Source: Scandinavium manionii (lineage in GTDB: Bacteria > Pseudomonadota > Gammaproteobacteria > Enterobacterales > Enterobacteriaceae). From it: a DNA stretch of 64,000 nt. The position numbers and the translations under genes are program-made. The notes under the pieces are model-generated. The model was not told where the DNA came from, searched no databases, and saw nothing but the letters and a program-made list of their open reading frames with translations. Shown piece by piece: positions 41,772-50,510 of the stretch. Each line of letters begins with the position of its first letter. Position 1 is the stretch's first letter. The DNA is taken from the NCBI RefSeq assembly GCF_024764775.1, contig NZ_JALIGC010000040.1, forward strand, positions 682,001 through 746,000, given 5' to 3'.

Positions 41772-42230
41772 TTATTCAACTGGCAGCGCGGTAGTGTACT
41801 TAATCTGTTCCATCGCAAAGCTTGATGTCACGTCAGATAAGCCCGGCACGCTGTTAACCAGTCGTTTGTAAAAGTCGTCGTAGCGTTTCATGTCCGCTAC
41901 CTGTACCCGCAAGAGATAGTCGTACTCGCCCGCCATGCGCCAGAAGCCAAGCACTTCGGGCATTTGCGTCACCTGTGACACAAAGCGGCTATACCATTCA
42001 CTGCTGTGATGCTGGGTTTTTATCAGCACGAACGCCGTGAGTCCGAGCCCTAATTTTTCTGCATCCAGCAGCGCCACTCGTGCACGCAAAACGCCTTCGT
42101 CTTCGAGGCGTTTCAGGCGTTTCCAGCAGGGCGTGGTGGTCAGATTAACGGCATCGGCGAGCGCCTGCAAAGAGAGGGTACAATCCTCCTGCAGCAGCGC
42201 CAGCAGCTTACGGTCAATTTTATCTATCAT
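41772..42230 (-). CDS. decR: Lrp/AsnC-family regulator DecR
   Basis: A 152-residue Lrp-like regulator matching E. coli DecR (YbaO). It has a helix-turn-helix (about 5-55: DRKLLALLQEDCTLSLQALA, TPCWKRLKRLEDEGVL) and a RAM effector domain. In relatives it senses cysteine and activates a cysteine-degrading enzyme gene. Here it is divergent from the cysteine synthase-family gene cdsH, with 112 bp between, so it most likely activates cdsH when cysteine is in excess. Confidence 0.93.
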   Translation of the reverse strand: MIDKIDRKLLALLQEDCTLSLQALADAVNLTTTPCWKRLKRLEDEGVLRARVALLDAEKLGLGLTAFVLIKTQHHSSEWYSRFVSQVTQMPEVLGFWRMAGEYDYLLRVQVADMKRYDDFYKRLVNSVPGLSDVTSSFAMEQIKYTTALPVE

Positions 42231-42342
42231 TAGCGCCCCATGGAGAAAAATATTCTCTCTTAATTGTATTTCAAAGGCTATATAGCAACAATTTTTTCCG
42301 TGCTTTCCGTTAAGCTGGGCACAAAATGACAAACAGGACGTA

Positions 42343-43395
42343 ATGATGAACAGCACCTGGGTAAAACACGCCATCAGTGAGATTAACGCCGACTATCAGC
42401 GCTCTGCGGACACGCACCTGATTCGCCTGACGCTGCCCGCCTTCCCCGGCATTCAGCTCTACCTGAAAGATGAAAGCACGCACCCGACCGGCAGTCTAAA
42501 GCACCGCCTGGCGCGCTCACTTTTTTTATATGGTTTGTGCAACGGCTGGATCAAAGAAGGCACCACGATCATCGAAGCGTCGTCAGGATCGACGGCGGTT
42601 TCCGAAGCCTATTTTGCGCGCCTGCTCGGCCTGCCGTTTATCGCCGTGATGCCGTCGTGCACTGCGAAACGCAAAATTGAACAAATCGAATTTTACGGTG
42701 GTCGCTGCCACTTTGTGCAAAGCGCCTGCGAAATCTACGAAGCCTCTGAAAAGCTGGCCCGCGAGCTGAATGGTCATTATATGGATCAGTTCACCTACGC
42801 CGAGCGCGCCACCGACTGGCGCGGCAATAATAACATCGCCGACAGCATTTTCCGCCAGATGCAGCATGAACCTAACCCGGTTCCAGCCCATATCGTGATG
42901 AGTGCAGGCACCGGCGGCACATCGGCTACCATCGGGCGCTATATTCGCTGCCAGGGTTACGACACGCAGCTAACGGTGGTTGACCCGCAGAACTCGGTAT
43001 TTATGGACTACTGGCAGCAGCGCGATGCAACATTGCGCAGCCCGGTTGGCAGCAAAATTGAAGGGATTGGCCGCCCGCGCGTCGAGCCGTCGTTTATTCC
43101 TGACGTGGTCGATAACATGCTACGCGTGCAGGATGCAGCAAGCGTCGTCACCGCGCATTGGCTGGAAACGCAACTGGGCCGCAAAGTGGGGGCTTCAACG
43201 GGCACCAATATGTGGGGCGCGTTACAGCTTGCCGCGCAGATGCGCAGCGCGGGTCAGACTGGCTCGATTGTGACCCTGCTGTGTGACAGCGGCGAACGCT
43301 ATCTCGAAACCTACTATAACCCGCAATGGGTGGCCGCAAATATTGGCGAACTTGCCCCGTCGCAGATTGCGCTGTCGGAGCTTATCGGACAGTAA
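42343..43395 (+). CDS. cdsH: PLP-dependent L-cysteine desulfhydrase (CdsH/CcdA-like)
   Basis: A 350-residue fold-type II PLP enzyme of the cysteine synthase family. The PLP lysine is in THPTGSLKHRLA, and the phosphate cup in SAGTGGTSATIG. The substrate-loop region has ASSGSTAVSEA. In Salmonella the gene beside ybaO (CdsH) degrades cysteine to pyruvate, ammonia and sulfide, and a Pantoea equivalent is controlled by the DecR orthologue. The divergent decR here fits that role. E. coli K-12 lacks the gene at this site. Two ATG codons in a row (42343, 42346) are both possible starts. Confidence 0.88.
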   Translation: MMNSTWVKHAISEINADYQRSADTHLIRLTLPAFPGIQLYLKDESTHPTGSLKHRLARSLFLYGLCNGWIKEGTTIIEASSGSTAVSEAYFARLLGLPFIAVMPSCTAKRKIEQIEFYGGRCHFVQSACEIYEASEKLARELNGHYMDQFTYAERATDWRGNNNIADSIFRQMQHEPNPVPAHIVMSAGTGGTSATIGRYIRCQGYDTQLTVVDPQNSVFMDYWQQRDATLRSPVGSKIEGIGRPRVEPSFIPDVVDNMLRVQDAASVVTAHWLETQLGRKVGASTGTNMWGALQLAAQMRSAGQTGSIVTLLCDSGERYLETYYNPQWVAANIGELAPSQIALSELIGQ

Positions 43396-43412
43396 TTAAC
43401 GACCGCAGAAAA

Positions 43413-43444
43413 GAAAAAAGCCAGGCATCATACGAAGCCTGGCT
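43413..43444 (-). terminator. Terminator after cof
   Basis: AGCCAGGC (43419-43426) pairs with GCCTGGCT (43437-43444), followed on the minus strand by a T-rich tract. It may also end the convergent cdsH transcript. Confidence 0.85.
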
Positions 43445-43460
43445 CGCCGGAAGGGTCTCG

Positions 43461-44279
43461 TCATTCGGGGGAATAAGGGAGATGTGGTGTATCCAGCCAA
43501 TGAGTCAAAAAGTGGGACACCGCCTGATTCTGGCAGTGGCCGATAACCGGTAAGTGCGGTAACGCCGCTTTCAGCTGCGGCATGGCGTTGCCCATAATCA
43601 GGCCTTTACCCACCTGCCCCAGCATTTCGCTGTCGTTCATCGCGTCACCAAAGGCCATGCAGTCTGCCATCGTCATGCCGAGATGAGTGCTGAGCGTCGA
43701 CAGCGCTGCGCCTTTATTGCTGCCGACGGGCAGCACTTCCAGACATTCGAACGCTGAAAACGTCAGATGCGCGCGGGCACCCAACGCCTCATTGAGCTGA
43801 ATCCGTAAACGGCTGAGATCGTCATGATCGCCGCAGAAACAGATCTTGGTGACATCATGGGCTGGCAGACGTTTGAAATCGCAGAGCTGATAACGGAACC
43901 CGCTATAAACGTGCGCCTGTAGCATGTCCGGAATATCTTTGTCCGTCAGCCAACCGCTGTCGTTAAACACATGCATGCTGGCCTGCGTATCCCAGTGGCT
44001 GTGCAGAACGAGGTCTGCTACTTCGGGATCGAGATCGCTACGGTGTAACACTTCCCCTTCCAGAGAATGAATGCGCGTACCGTTTCCGGTTATCAAGAAG
44101 GCGTCGAGGGAGAAGTTACCAATCAGATGGCGCATTTCGAGGACATGGCGACCGGTGGCAAACGTCAGCGTAATTTCCCGCTCGTGCAGGCGTTTCAGCG
44201 TACTCAACGTTTGTTCACCCAGACGATGGTCGGGCATCAACAACGTCCCGTCCATATCAAATGCAGCCAGTCTTGCCAT
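43461..44279 (-). CDS. cof: HAD phosphatase Cof (HMP-pyrophosphate phosphatase)
   Basis: A 272-residue haloacid-dehalogenase family phosphatase, equal in length to E. coli Cof, which hydrolyses a thiamine precursor pyrophosphate and other sugar phosphates. The nucleophile aspartate is in FDMDGTLL at the N terminus. The second motif TFATGRHV, the lysine in GSNKGAAL and the metal motif in FGDAMNDSEML follow. The ATG at 44279 is chosen; an upstream frame continues to 44510 but is not conserved. It is divergent from ybaE. Confidence 0.95.
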   Translation of the reverse strand: MARLAAFDMDGTLLMPDHRLGEQTLSTLKRLHEREITLTFATGRHVLEMRHLIGNFSLDAFLITGNGTRIHSLEGEVLHRSDLDPEVADLVLHSHWDTQASMHVFNDSGWLTDKDIPDMLQAHVYSGFRYQLCDFKRLPAHDVTKICFCGDHDDLSRLRIQLNEALGARAHLTFSAFECLEVLPVGSNKGAALSTLSTHLGMTMADCMAFGDAMNDSEMLGQVGKGLIMGNAMPQLKAALPHLPVIGHCQNQAVSHFLTHWLDTPHLPYSPE

Positions 44280-44393
44280 ATTCTTCCCCGGAGGTGTGAT
44301 GAAAGTCTCTTGTGCGAAAGTATCGCCTGAGATATACGGAAGGAATAGTGAATGATTAAATTTTATTGTTCCGGGTTTTCCAGGTGAGCGACG

Positions 44394-46097
44394 ATGCGTC
44401 AACTCAACAGACTTAACCAGTTTCAAAGATTGTGGCAGCCCTCTTCCGGCGCGCCGCAGCAAATTACCGTCGCCGAACTGGCGGAACGTTGTTTTTGCAG
44501 CGAGCGACATGTGCGTACGCTTTTGCGTCAGGCGCAGGATTCTGGCTGGCTTAGCTGGCAGTCCCAGTCAGGCCGTGGAAAGCGCGGCACGCTGACGTTT
44601 CACGTCACACCCGAGACGCTGCGTAATGAGATGATGGAGCAAGCGCTTACGCTCGGCCAACAGCAGAATGCGCTGGAACTGGCACAGCTTGCGGCCCCGG
44701 AGTTGCGCGCCCTGCTACATCCGTTTCTCGGTGGCCAGTGGCAGAACAATACTCCGACGCTACGTATTCCCTACTATCGCCCGCTCGAACCGCTGCACCC
44801 TGGTTTTCTGCCTGGTCGTGCGGAACAACATCTGGCAGGACAGGTTTTTTCCGGCCTGACTCGCTTTCATCAAAATACCGCCGAGCCGCTCGGCGACCTG
44901 GCCCATCACTGGGAAGTGTCGGCCGACGGTTTACGCTGGCACTTTTACATCCGTTCAACGTTGCACTGGCACAATGGCGATCCGGTTGATACCACGCAGC
45001 TGCATCGGCGCCTGGAAATGTTACTGGCGCAGCCTGCTCTGCGGACGCTGTTCGCCAGTGTGCAGCGCATCGAAATCACTCACGCGCAGTGCCTGACCTT
45101 CACGCTGATCAAGCCAGACTTCTGGCTCGCGCATCGTCTGGCCAGCTATTGCAGCGTGCTGGCGCATCCGGATAACCCAGCCATCGGCACCGGTCCGTTC
45201 CAGCTGAAAATTTTCGAACCTGAATTGGTAAGACTAGAAAGCCATAACCGCTACCATCTGACGCACTCGCTGTTGCAGACCATCGAATACTGGATTACAC
45301 CGCAGCTGTTTGAGCAGGATTTGGGCACCAGCTGTCGTCACCCGGTGCAGCTGGCGATTGGTGAAGCGGACGACCTGAGAAAATTACGGCTGGTGAGCGA
45401 CAGTATTAGTCTCGGTTTTTGCTACCTGACGCTGCGAAAAAGCGCGGCGCTTACCACGCCACAAGCGCAAAAACTGATTACCCTCATTCACCGGACATCG
45501 CTAATGCAGACGCTGCCCCTGGATGAAAACCTGATTACGCCAAGCCATGAACTGCTACCCGGTTGGGAAATTCCGTTGGCAGAAGACTCCGAGTCTGTCA
45601 CCTTCCCGGCAACATTGACGCTCATCTACCATTTGCCTGTTGAACTTCACACCATGGCCGAACAGCTTCGTCAGGCGCTGGAGAAACGAGGCTGTAAGCT
45701 GACGGTTATTTTCCATGATGCCAAAACCTGGGATGGCTGCCCGAATTTATCGCAGGCGGATTTGGTGATGGGCGACAGGCTGATTGGCGACACGCCTGAA
45801 TACACGCTCGAACAATGGCTGCGCTGCGATCCGCTGTGGCCACATACGCTCAGCCCGGCACAGTATTCCCACCTTCAGGCCACGCTTGACGCGGTTCAGA
45901 CGCAGAAAAACCCTGAATCGCGCCATGCAGCCCTGCAAAACGTTTTCCATCATTTGATGGATACGGCAGTACTGACGCCGCTGTTTAACTATCAGTACAA
46001 AATCAGCGCGCCGCCGGGTGTGAACGGCATTCGTCTCAACGCCCGAGGCTGGTTCGATTTCACCGAGGCCTGGCTGCCCGCCTCTACGGAAACGTAA
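44394..46097 (+). CDS. ybaE: SgrR-type transcription factor YbaE
   Basis: A 567-residue protein with the layout of SgrR. The N-terminal helix-turn-helix (about 20-75, ITVAELAERCFCSERHVRTLLRQA) is fused to a solute-binding domain related to oligopeptide-binding proteins (about 120-560). E. coli YbaE is the orthologue by position and length. The C-terminal domain presumably binds a small solute as effector. No target is known. It lies divergent from cof with about 110 bp between. Confidence 0.92.
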   Translation: MRQLNRLNQFQRLWQPSSGAPQQITVAELAERCFCSERHVRTLLRQAQDSGWLSWQSQSGRGKRGTLTFHVTPETLRNEMMEQALTLGQQQNALELAQLAAPELRALLHPFLGGQWQNNTPTLRIPYYRPLEPLHPGFLPGRAEQHLAGQVFSGLTRFHQNTAEPLGDLAHHWEVSADGLRWHFYIRSTLHWHNGDPVDTTQLHRRLEMLLAQPALRTLFASVQRIEITHAQCLTFTLIKPDFWLAHRLASYCSVLAHPDNPAIGTGPFQLKIFEPELVRLESHNRYHLTHSLLQTIEYWITPQLFEQDLGTSCRHPVQLAIGEADDLRKLRLVSDSISLGFCYLTLRKSAALTTPQAQKLITLIHRTSLMQTLPLDENLITPSHELLPGWEIPLAEDSESVTFPATLTLIYHLPVELHTMAEQLRQALEKRGCKLTVIFHDAKTWDGCPNLSQADLVMGDRLIGDTPEYTLEQWLRCDPLWPHTLSPAQYSHLQATLDAVQTQKNPESRHAALQNVFHHLMDTAVLTPLFNYQYKISAPPGVNGIRLNARGWFDFTEAWLPASTET

Positions 46098-46130
46098 AGC
46101 ACGTCTTGTAGCTGGTCGGCATCGCCGCCA

Positions 46131-46150
46131 AACGCTACCATAGCGTTTTC
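46131..46150 (+). terminator. Terminator between ybaE and queC
   Basis: AACGCTA-CCA-TAGCGTT is a 7-bp perfect stem followed by TTC/TT, just before the queC start. It probably ends ybaE transcription. Confidence 0.6.
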
Positions 46151-46172
46151 TTAAATATTGACAGGATTTGCT

Positions 46173-46868
46173 ATGAAACGCGCCGTCGTGGTTTTCAGCG
46201 GAGGTCAGGACTCCACCACTTGCCTGGTTCAGGCTTTACAGCAGTATGATGAAGTGCACTGCGTGACGTTTGATTATGGACAGCGCCATCGCGCGGAAAT
46301 TGACGTCGCACGCGAACTTGCACTGAAGCTTGGTGCTCGTGCGCACAAAGTGCTGGACGTTACCCTGCTGAATGAACTTGCGGTGAGTAGCCTCACCCGC
46401 GACAGTATTCCGGTTCCGGACTACGAACCGGAAGCTAACGGCATTCCGAATACCTTCGTGCCGGGCCGCAACATTCTGTTCCTGACCCTGACCGCGATTT
46501 ATGCTTATCAGGTTAAAGCAGAAGCGGTGATCACCGGGGTGTGCGAAACCGATTTCTCCGGATATCCGGATTGCCGGGATGAGTTCGTAAAAGCGCTCAA
46601 CCACGCGGTGAACCTCGGTATGGCAAAAGAGATCCGCTTCGAAACGCCGCTGATGTGGATAGATAAAGCAGAAACCTGGGCGCTTGCAGATTACTGGGGC
46701 CATCTCGATATGGTTCGCAGCGAAACCCTCACCTGCTATAACGGTATCAAAGGCGATGGCTGTGGCCACTGCGCGGCCTGCACGCTTCGCGCCAACGGCC
46801 TGAATCATTATCTGGCCGACAAAACCGGCGTCATGGCGGCATTGAAAGCGAAAACCGGCCTGAAGTAA
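46173..46868 (+). CDS. queC: 7-cyano-7-deazaguanine synthase QueC
   Basis: QueC makes preQ0 from 7-carboxy-7-deazaguanine, ammonia and ATP for queuosine tRNA modification. The 231 residues equal E. coli QueC. The PP-loop SGGQDS is at residues 9-14. The zinc site is in the CYNGIKGDGCGHCAACTLR cluster near the C terminus. The ATG at 46173 has AGGA upstream; the frame begins earlier but the orthologue starts here. Confidence 0.96.
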   Translation: MKRAVVVFSGGQDSTTCLVQALQQYDEVHCVTFDYGQRHRAEIDVARELALKLGARAHKVLDVTLLNELAVSSLTRDSIPVPDYEPEANGIPNTFVPGRNILFLTLTAIYAYQVKAEAVITGVCETDFSGYPDCRDEFVKALNHAVNLGMAKEIRFETPLMWIDKAETWALADYWGHLDMVRSETLTCYNGIKGDGCGHCAACTLRANGLNHYLADKTGVMAALKAKTGLK

Positions 46869-46878
46869 GTACGTACTC

Positions 46879-46911
46879 CCCCGGCGGCAATCTGCATGCC
46901 GGGGTTCTTTT
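46879..46911 (+). terminator. Terminator after queC
   Basis: CCCCGGC (46879-46885) pairs with GCCGGGG (46898-46904), followed by TTCTTTTCT. It starts 10 bp after the queC stop. Confidence 0.9.
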
Positions 46912-46924
46912 CTACCATTTCAAT

Positions 46925-47323
46925 TTATTCGACCATTTCTTCCAGATGAGCGCGAAGTTCACCGTCCAGCGGCAATGCTTTTTGTGTTTTCAGATCGATA
47001 CAAACAAACGTAATCTGCGCATCAGCCACCACTTCCCCTTCAGGCTCCAGCGTCACGACCTGGCTTAACACACCGCTTTTGCCGTTCAGTTGCTGCACCT
47101 TACTGGTCACCGTCAGCAGGTCGCCCAGTACCGCGGGACGACGATAATTGATGTTGATATTCACCACGACGAACGCGATATGGTGCTGGCTCATCCATTG
47201 AAAGCCCGCGCTGCTTTCCAGCCCATCCCAGCGAGCCTCTTCGAGAAATTCAAGGTAGCGAGCGTTATTAACGTGTTGATAAACATCCAGGTGATATCCA
47301 CGAACTTTAATTTGGGTCTGCAT
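46925..47323 (-). CDS. fadM: Long-chain acyl-CoA thioesterase FadM (YbaW)
   Basis: A 132-residue hot-dog-fold thioesterase that in E. coli cleaves a dead-end unsaturated acyl-CoA (3,5-tetradecadienoyl-CoA) formed during oleate oxidation. It starts MQTQIKVRGYHLDVYQHVNN; the 4HBT active-site aspartate is in LDVYQHVNNARYLEFLEEARW. Its length equals the E. coli protein. In E. coli it is repressed by FadR; I did not identify a clear FadR box. Confidence 0.93.
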   Translation of the reverse strand: MQTQIKVRGYHLDVYQHVNNARYLEFLEEARWDGLESSAGFQWMSQHHIAFVVVNININYRRPAVLGDLLTVTSKVQQLNGKSGVLSQVVTLEPEGEVVADAQITFVCIDLKTQKALPLDGELRAHLEEMVE

Positions 47324-47422
47324 AGCGCAATAGCCTTTGTTATTTATAGAGTCAGAGGTCGCACACTGGTACGACCTCTTCAGTCTGGCATTTTTTTGCT
47401 ACTGTGCAAACTCTCCCAGAGG

Positions 47423-47794
47423 TCAGAGCATCAGATGTGAAAGATTTCTTTCGACAAGCGCACCGCCCATACCTGGCACCTGACGTAAATCGTCAATGGC
47501 TTTGAACGGACCGTATTCTTCACGATAGCTGACAATAGCCTGGGCTTTCTTCAACCCTACGCCATTCATCACCCGGGCCAGTTCGTCAGCGCTGGCGGTG
47601 TTGATACTGACCTTATCGCCGGCACTTTGGTTTGCTGTGGCTGCCTCGTTGAGTTTTTCAGGGCTCGCAGGGACTGCTGCGGATTTGACATCCACAGGGG
47701 GTTTACCTGCCGCCGTGGCAGCCAGAGCGTGAGAACCGATACCTGAAATGGCGAGAGTAAGAACGAGAAGTACTGTTTTGATTCCTGATTTCAT
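47423..47794 (-). CDS. ybaV: ComEA-like helix-hairpin-helix protein YbaV
   Basis: A 123-residue protein with a signal peptide (to about residue 25, ISGIGSHALAA), a low-complexity linker, and a C-terminal ComEA-type double helix-hairpin-helix: SINTASADELARVMNGVGLKKAQAIVSY and IDDLRQVPGMGGALVERN. It is predicted to be a periplasmic DNA-binding protein, and ComEA orthologues in other Gram-negatives are needed for DNA uptake. The E. coli orthologue has the same length. Confidence 0.9.
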   Translation of the reverse strand: MKSGIKTVLLVLTLAISGIGSHALAATAAGKPPVDVKSAAVPASPEKLNEAATANQSAGDKVSINTASADELARVMNGVGLKKAQAIVSYREEYGPFKAIDDLRQVPGMGGALVERNLSHLML

Positions 47795-47876
47795 GCTGTA
47801 TCTCCTTGTGTGTTGACAGCGACGTCACGATAACCAGATGGAGAAAACAGTACAAAGGGCAGATTTCAAAATTGGA

Positions 47877-47898
47877 AAAGGCCGCGAAAGCGGCCTTT
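47877..47898 (-). terminator. Terminator after ppiD
   Basis: AAAGGCCGC/GCGGCCTTT form a perfect 9-bp stem around a 4-nt loop, with a T-rich tract on the minus strand. It lies 44 bp downstream of the ppiD stop. Confidence 0.9.
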
Positions 47899-47941
47899 AA
47901 ATATTGCAGTGCGTTACGAAATTCTGCGAGCGTGCTCGACG

Positions 47942-49816
47942 TTATTGCTGTTGTTCAGCGATGTCGCCCAGCTTGATCTTCGCTTCTTTACGCAGGTTTG
48001 CCATCAGTGCTTCGAAAGCCACCTGGGCGTTGTTCTGGGTGATCCCCTGAACCATCGCTTTCTTCTGTGCTTCCGGCATGGTGCCGTCTTTCACTTCGTC
48101 CAGCGACAGAATAACAACGTTACCCTGCATATCAGAACCGACACCGTAGCTCGCTTTGCCTTTCTGAGGCAGTGGCAGTGTGAACGCGGTCTGGCTCAGC
48201 GGATCCTGACCAGTACGGCTCAGGGTCTTCGCTTCACCAAAGCTCAGGTTCGCCGCTTTCATCGCGTCGTCGCCTTTGCCTGCTTTCAGGTCATTCAGCA
48301 GCTTCTCTGCGGTGATGTTCGCCTGCTGCACCGCTTTGGTGTGCTTGACGATGTCCGTCACCTGCGCTTTCACCTCTGCCAGTGGTTTGACCGATTCAGC
48401 TTTATGCTCGCTTACGCGCAGCACGAACGCACGGTCGCCATCGACGGTGATGATGTCAGAGTTACTACCCGGGGTGCCATTTTGCCCCACCAGACCGCCC
48501 TCAAAGATAGCGTCAGATACCGGTTTGAAATTCAGCTCGGCTGGCAGATTGTCATGGCCAAACCAGCCAGTTTCGACGGCTTTAACGCCAGAAACCTGCT
48601 CTGCGCCCGCCAGAGATTCGTTATCGTTGCTCGCCGCATCGCTCACTTTCTGCTGCAGAGCGTAGTAAGCATCCAGCGCTTTTTCCTGCTTCACTTTCGC
48701 CGCGATATCATCATGAACATCGGCCAGCGGTTTAACTGTCGCAGGCTGAACGTCATCAAGACGCGCGACCAGGAAGCCGACGGAAGATTTGATAACACCG
48801 GACAGCTGACCTTTGTCTTTCAGACCCGCATTTTTCAGCTCGTCCGGCGTGGTAGACGCTTCCAGCCAGCCCATGTCCCCGCCATTTTTGGCAGAGATAA
48901 TGTCGGTGGATTTCGCTTTTGCCACGTCAGCAAAGTTTGCGCCTTTGGTGATCTCATCCAGCGCGGCTTTTGCATCTGCTTCGGTTTTGGTCTGAATCAC
49001 GCTGTAGCGTACACGCTGTGGCTGAGTGAATTGATCCTGGTGCTGATCGTAGTAAGCCTGGATGTCGTTGTCAGCTGCCGTTTCCTGCATCGCCGCGGCG
49101 TCCAACTTGATGTAGCTGACGCGATACTGCTCCGGCGCAACAAATTCATTCTTGTGCTGCTCGTAGTAGCTGTTGATTTCCTGATCGCTCACCTGCTGCT
49201 TCGCCGCCAGGGCATTCACATCAAGCGTTGCTTCGCGCACGACGCGCTGCTGGGAAACCAGAGAAGCCAATTCGTCCGTTTCGCCCGGGAGCATGAACTC
49301 AGAACCTACGATGGCGTTGATCAGCTGTTGAGTGACCAGTTGGTTACGCAGCGCCTGCGCGTACTGATCGGTCGTCATGCCCATCTGGCCTACGATACCG
49401 CTGAAACGCTGGTTATCGAATTTGCCATTGGCCTGGAACGCCTGAGTCTGGAAAATCGCCTGTTTTACCTGCTCATCGCTGATGCCAAGGTTCAGGTGTT
49501 TCGCATACTGGTCGAGAAGGGATTCGTCGATAAGACGGTTGAGCACCTGCTGACGCATGGTCTTCATGTAGTTTTCGTTGGAAGCCAGTTCAGAGAACTG
49601 ATCGCCCAACTGCTGCTGCATGCGATTTCGCTCGCTGGCAACGGCATTTTCATACTGTGCGCGGCCAATTTCCTGGCCATTCACTTTCGCGGCGTAATCT
49701 TTGTTTCCGCCAATCAGGTAGCTGCTCACGCCGGTCAAAATGAACGACACGATAATGATACCGAAAATAATCTTGAGCACGACACTATTGGCTGCCGTAC
49801 GTAAGGAGTCCATCAT
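47942..49816 (-). CDS. ppiD: Periplasmic folding chaperone PpiD
   Basis: A 624-residue inner-membrane-anchored protein (623 in E. coli) that sits at the Sec translocon exit and helps newly exported proteins. An N-terminal transmembrane helix (about 16-35, IIFGIIIVSFILTGVSSYLI) is followed by a SurA-like chaperone domain and an inactive parvulin domain (about 265-355, RVRYSVIQTKTEADAKAALDEI). The start MMDSLRTAANSVVLK is at 49816; the extra upstream codons are not family-like. Confidence 0.95.
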   Translation of the reverse strand: MMDSLRTAANSVVLKIIFGIIIVSFILTGVSSYLIGGNKDYAAKVNGQEIGRAQYENAVASERNRMQQQLGDQFSELASNENYMKTMRQQVLNRLIDESLLDQYAKHLNLGISDEQVKQAIFQTQAFQANGKFDNQRFSGIVGQMGMTTDQYAQALRNQLVTQQLINAIVGSEFMLPGETDELASLVSQQRVVREATLDVNALAAKQQVSDQEINSYYEQHKNEFVAPEQYRVSYIKLDAAAMQETAADNDIQAYYDQHQDQFTQPQRVRYSVIQTKTEADAKAALDEITKGANFADVAKAKSTDIISAKNGGDMGWLEASTTPDELKNAGLKDKGQLSGVIKSSVGFLVARLDDVQPATVKPLADVHDDIAAKVKQEKALDAYYALQQKVSDAASNDNESLAGAEQVSGVKAVETGWFGHDNLPAELNFKPVSDAIFEGGLVGQNGTPGSNSDIITVDGDRAFVLRVSEHKAESVKPLAEVKAQVTDIVKHTKAVQQANITAEKLLNDLKAGKGDDAMKAANLSFGEAKTLSRTGQDPLSQTAFTLPLPQKGKASYGVGSDMQGNVVILSLDEVKDGTMPEAQKKAMVQGITQNNAQVAFEALMANLRKEAKIKLGDIAEQQQ

Positions 49817-49964
49817 GGTGTAACAACGCTCCGCTGTAGGTGACTGTATCCTCGCACAGCATACCATGAGAGCGGCTGCACGTGAGGACGTATTTTGACA
49901 AGAAACGAGGGTTATTGTCAGCCCACAACTCGCCTAAAGTCGCATAAAGTCAGGCTGGAGAAAC

Positions 49965-49991
49965 AAAAAAAGGCACATCTGATGATGCGCC
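49965..49991 (-). terminator. Terminator after hupB
   Basis: On the minus strand GGCGCATC pairs with GATGTGCC (one G-T pair) around an ATCA loop, followed by seven T residues. Confidence 0.88.
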
Positions 49992-50027
49992 CTTGTACTT
50001 TGTCACATTCCCTGAACGGGAAAGCGA

Positions 50028-50300
50028 TCAGTTTACCGCGTCTTTCAGTGCTTTACCTGCACGGAAACCTGGCACTTTGGCAGCAGCAATGGTGATCTCT
50101 TTACCTGTTTGCGGGTTGCGACCAGTACGGGCAGCACGCTCTTTAACAGCAAAAGTACCAAAACCAACCAGTGCAACGTCATCCCCAGACTGCAGAGACT
50201 CGGTAACGGAAGCGATTAAAGCGTCTAACGCACGTCCAGCAGCAGCTTTAGAGATATCCGCACCTGCAGCAATTTTGTCAATCAGTTGAGATTTATTCAC
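50028..50300 (-). CDS. hupB: Nucleoid protein HU-beta
   Basis: A 90-residue HU subunit that bends and compacts DNA, usually as a heterodimer with HupA. It starts MNKSQLIDKIAAGADISKAA and has the DNA-arm segment ARTGRNPQTGKEITI and C-terminal FRAGKALKDAVN. Its length equals E. coli HupB. It lies downstream of lon in the same direction, with its own promoter expected in the 210-bp gap. Confidence 0.98.
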   Translation of the reverse strand: MNKSQLIDKIAAGADISKAAAGRALDALIASVTESLQSGDDVALVGFGTFAVKERAARTGRNPQTGKEITIAAAKVPGFRAGKALKDAVN

Positions 50301-50441
50301 TATTCTCTTCCTCTCTTTATAATTTATATCGCACTGGAATCCTTCGCAATGCGACGGCGCAGCAGTTATATCAGGAGTGTCATGCCCTTACAACACCCGT
50401 TGTATATGACATACCCAACCAGCAATCTAAATTAGCTATAC

Positions 50442-50478
50442 AAAAAAAGGCTGGCAAGTGCGAAATCACCTGACAGCC
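50442..50478 (-). terminator. Terminator after lon
   Basis: GGCTG...CAGCC arms (50449-50460/50467-50478) form a long imperfect stem, followed on the minus strand by seven T residues (50442-50448). Confidence 0.85.
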
Positions 50479-50510
50479 CCGTTTTTCTTAGCGCTATTTG
50501 CGCGACGTCA

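Noticed and set aside
47909..49804. Long plus-strand frame opposite ppiD (631 codons)
   Set aside because: It is the antisense shadow of ppiD, with Arg/Phe/His-rich translation and no ribosome-binding site or family resemblance.
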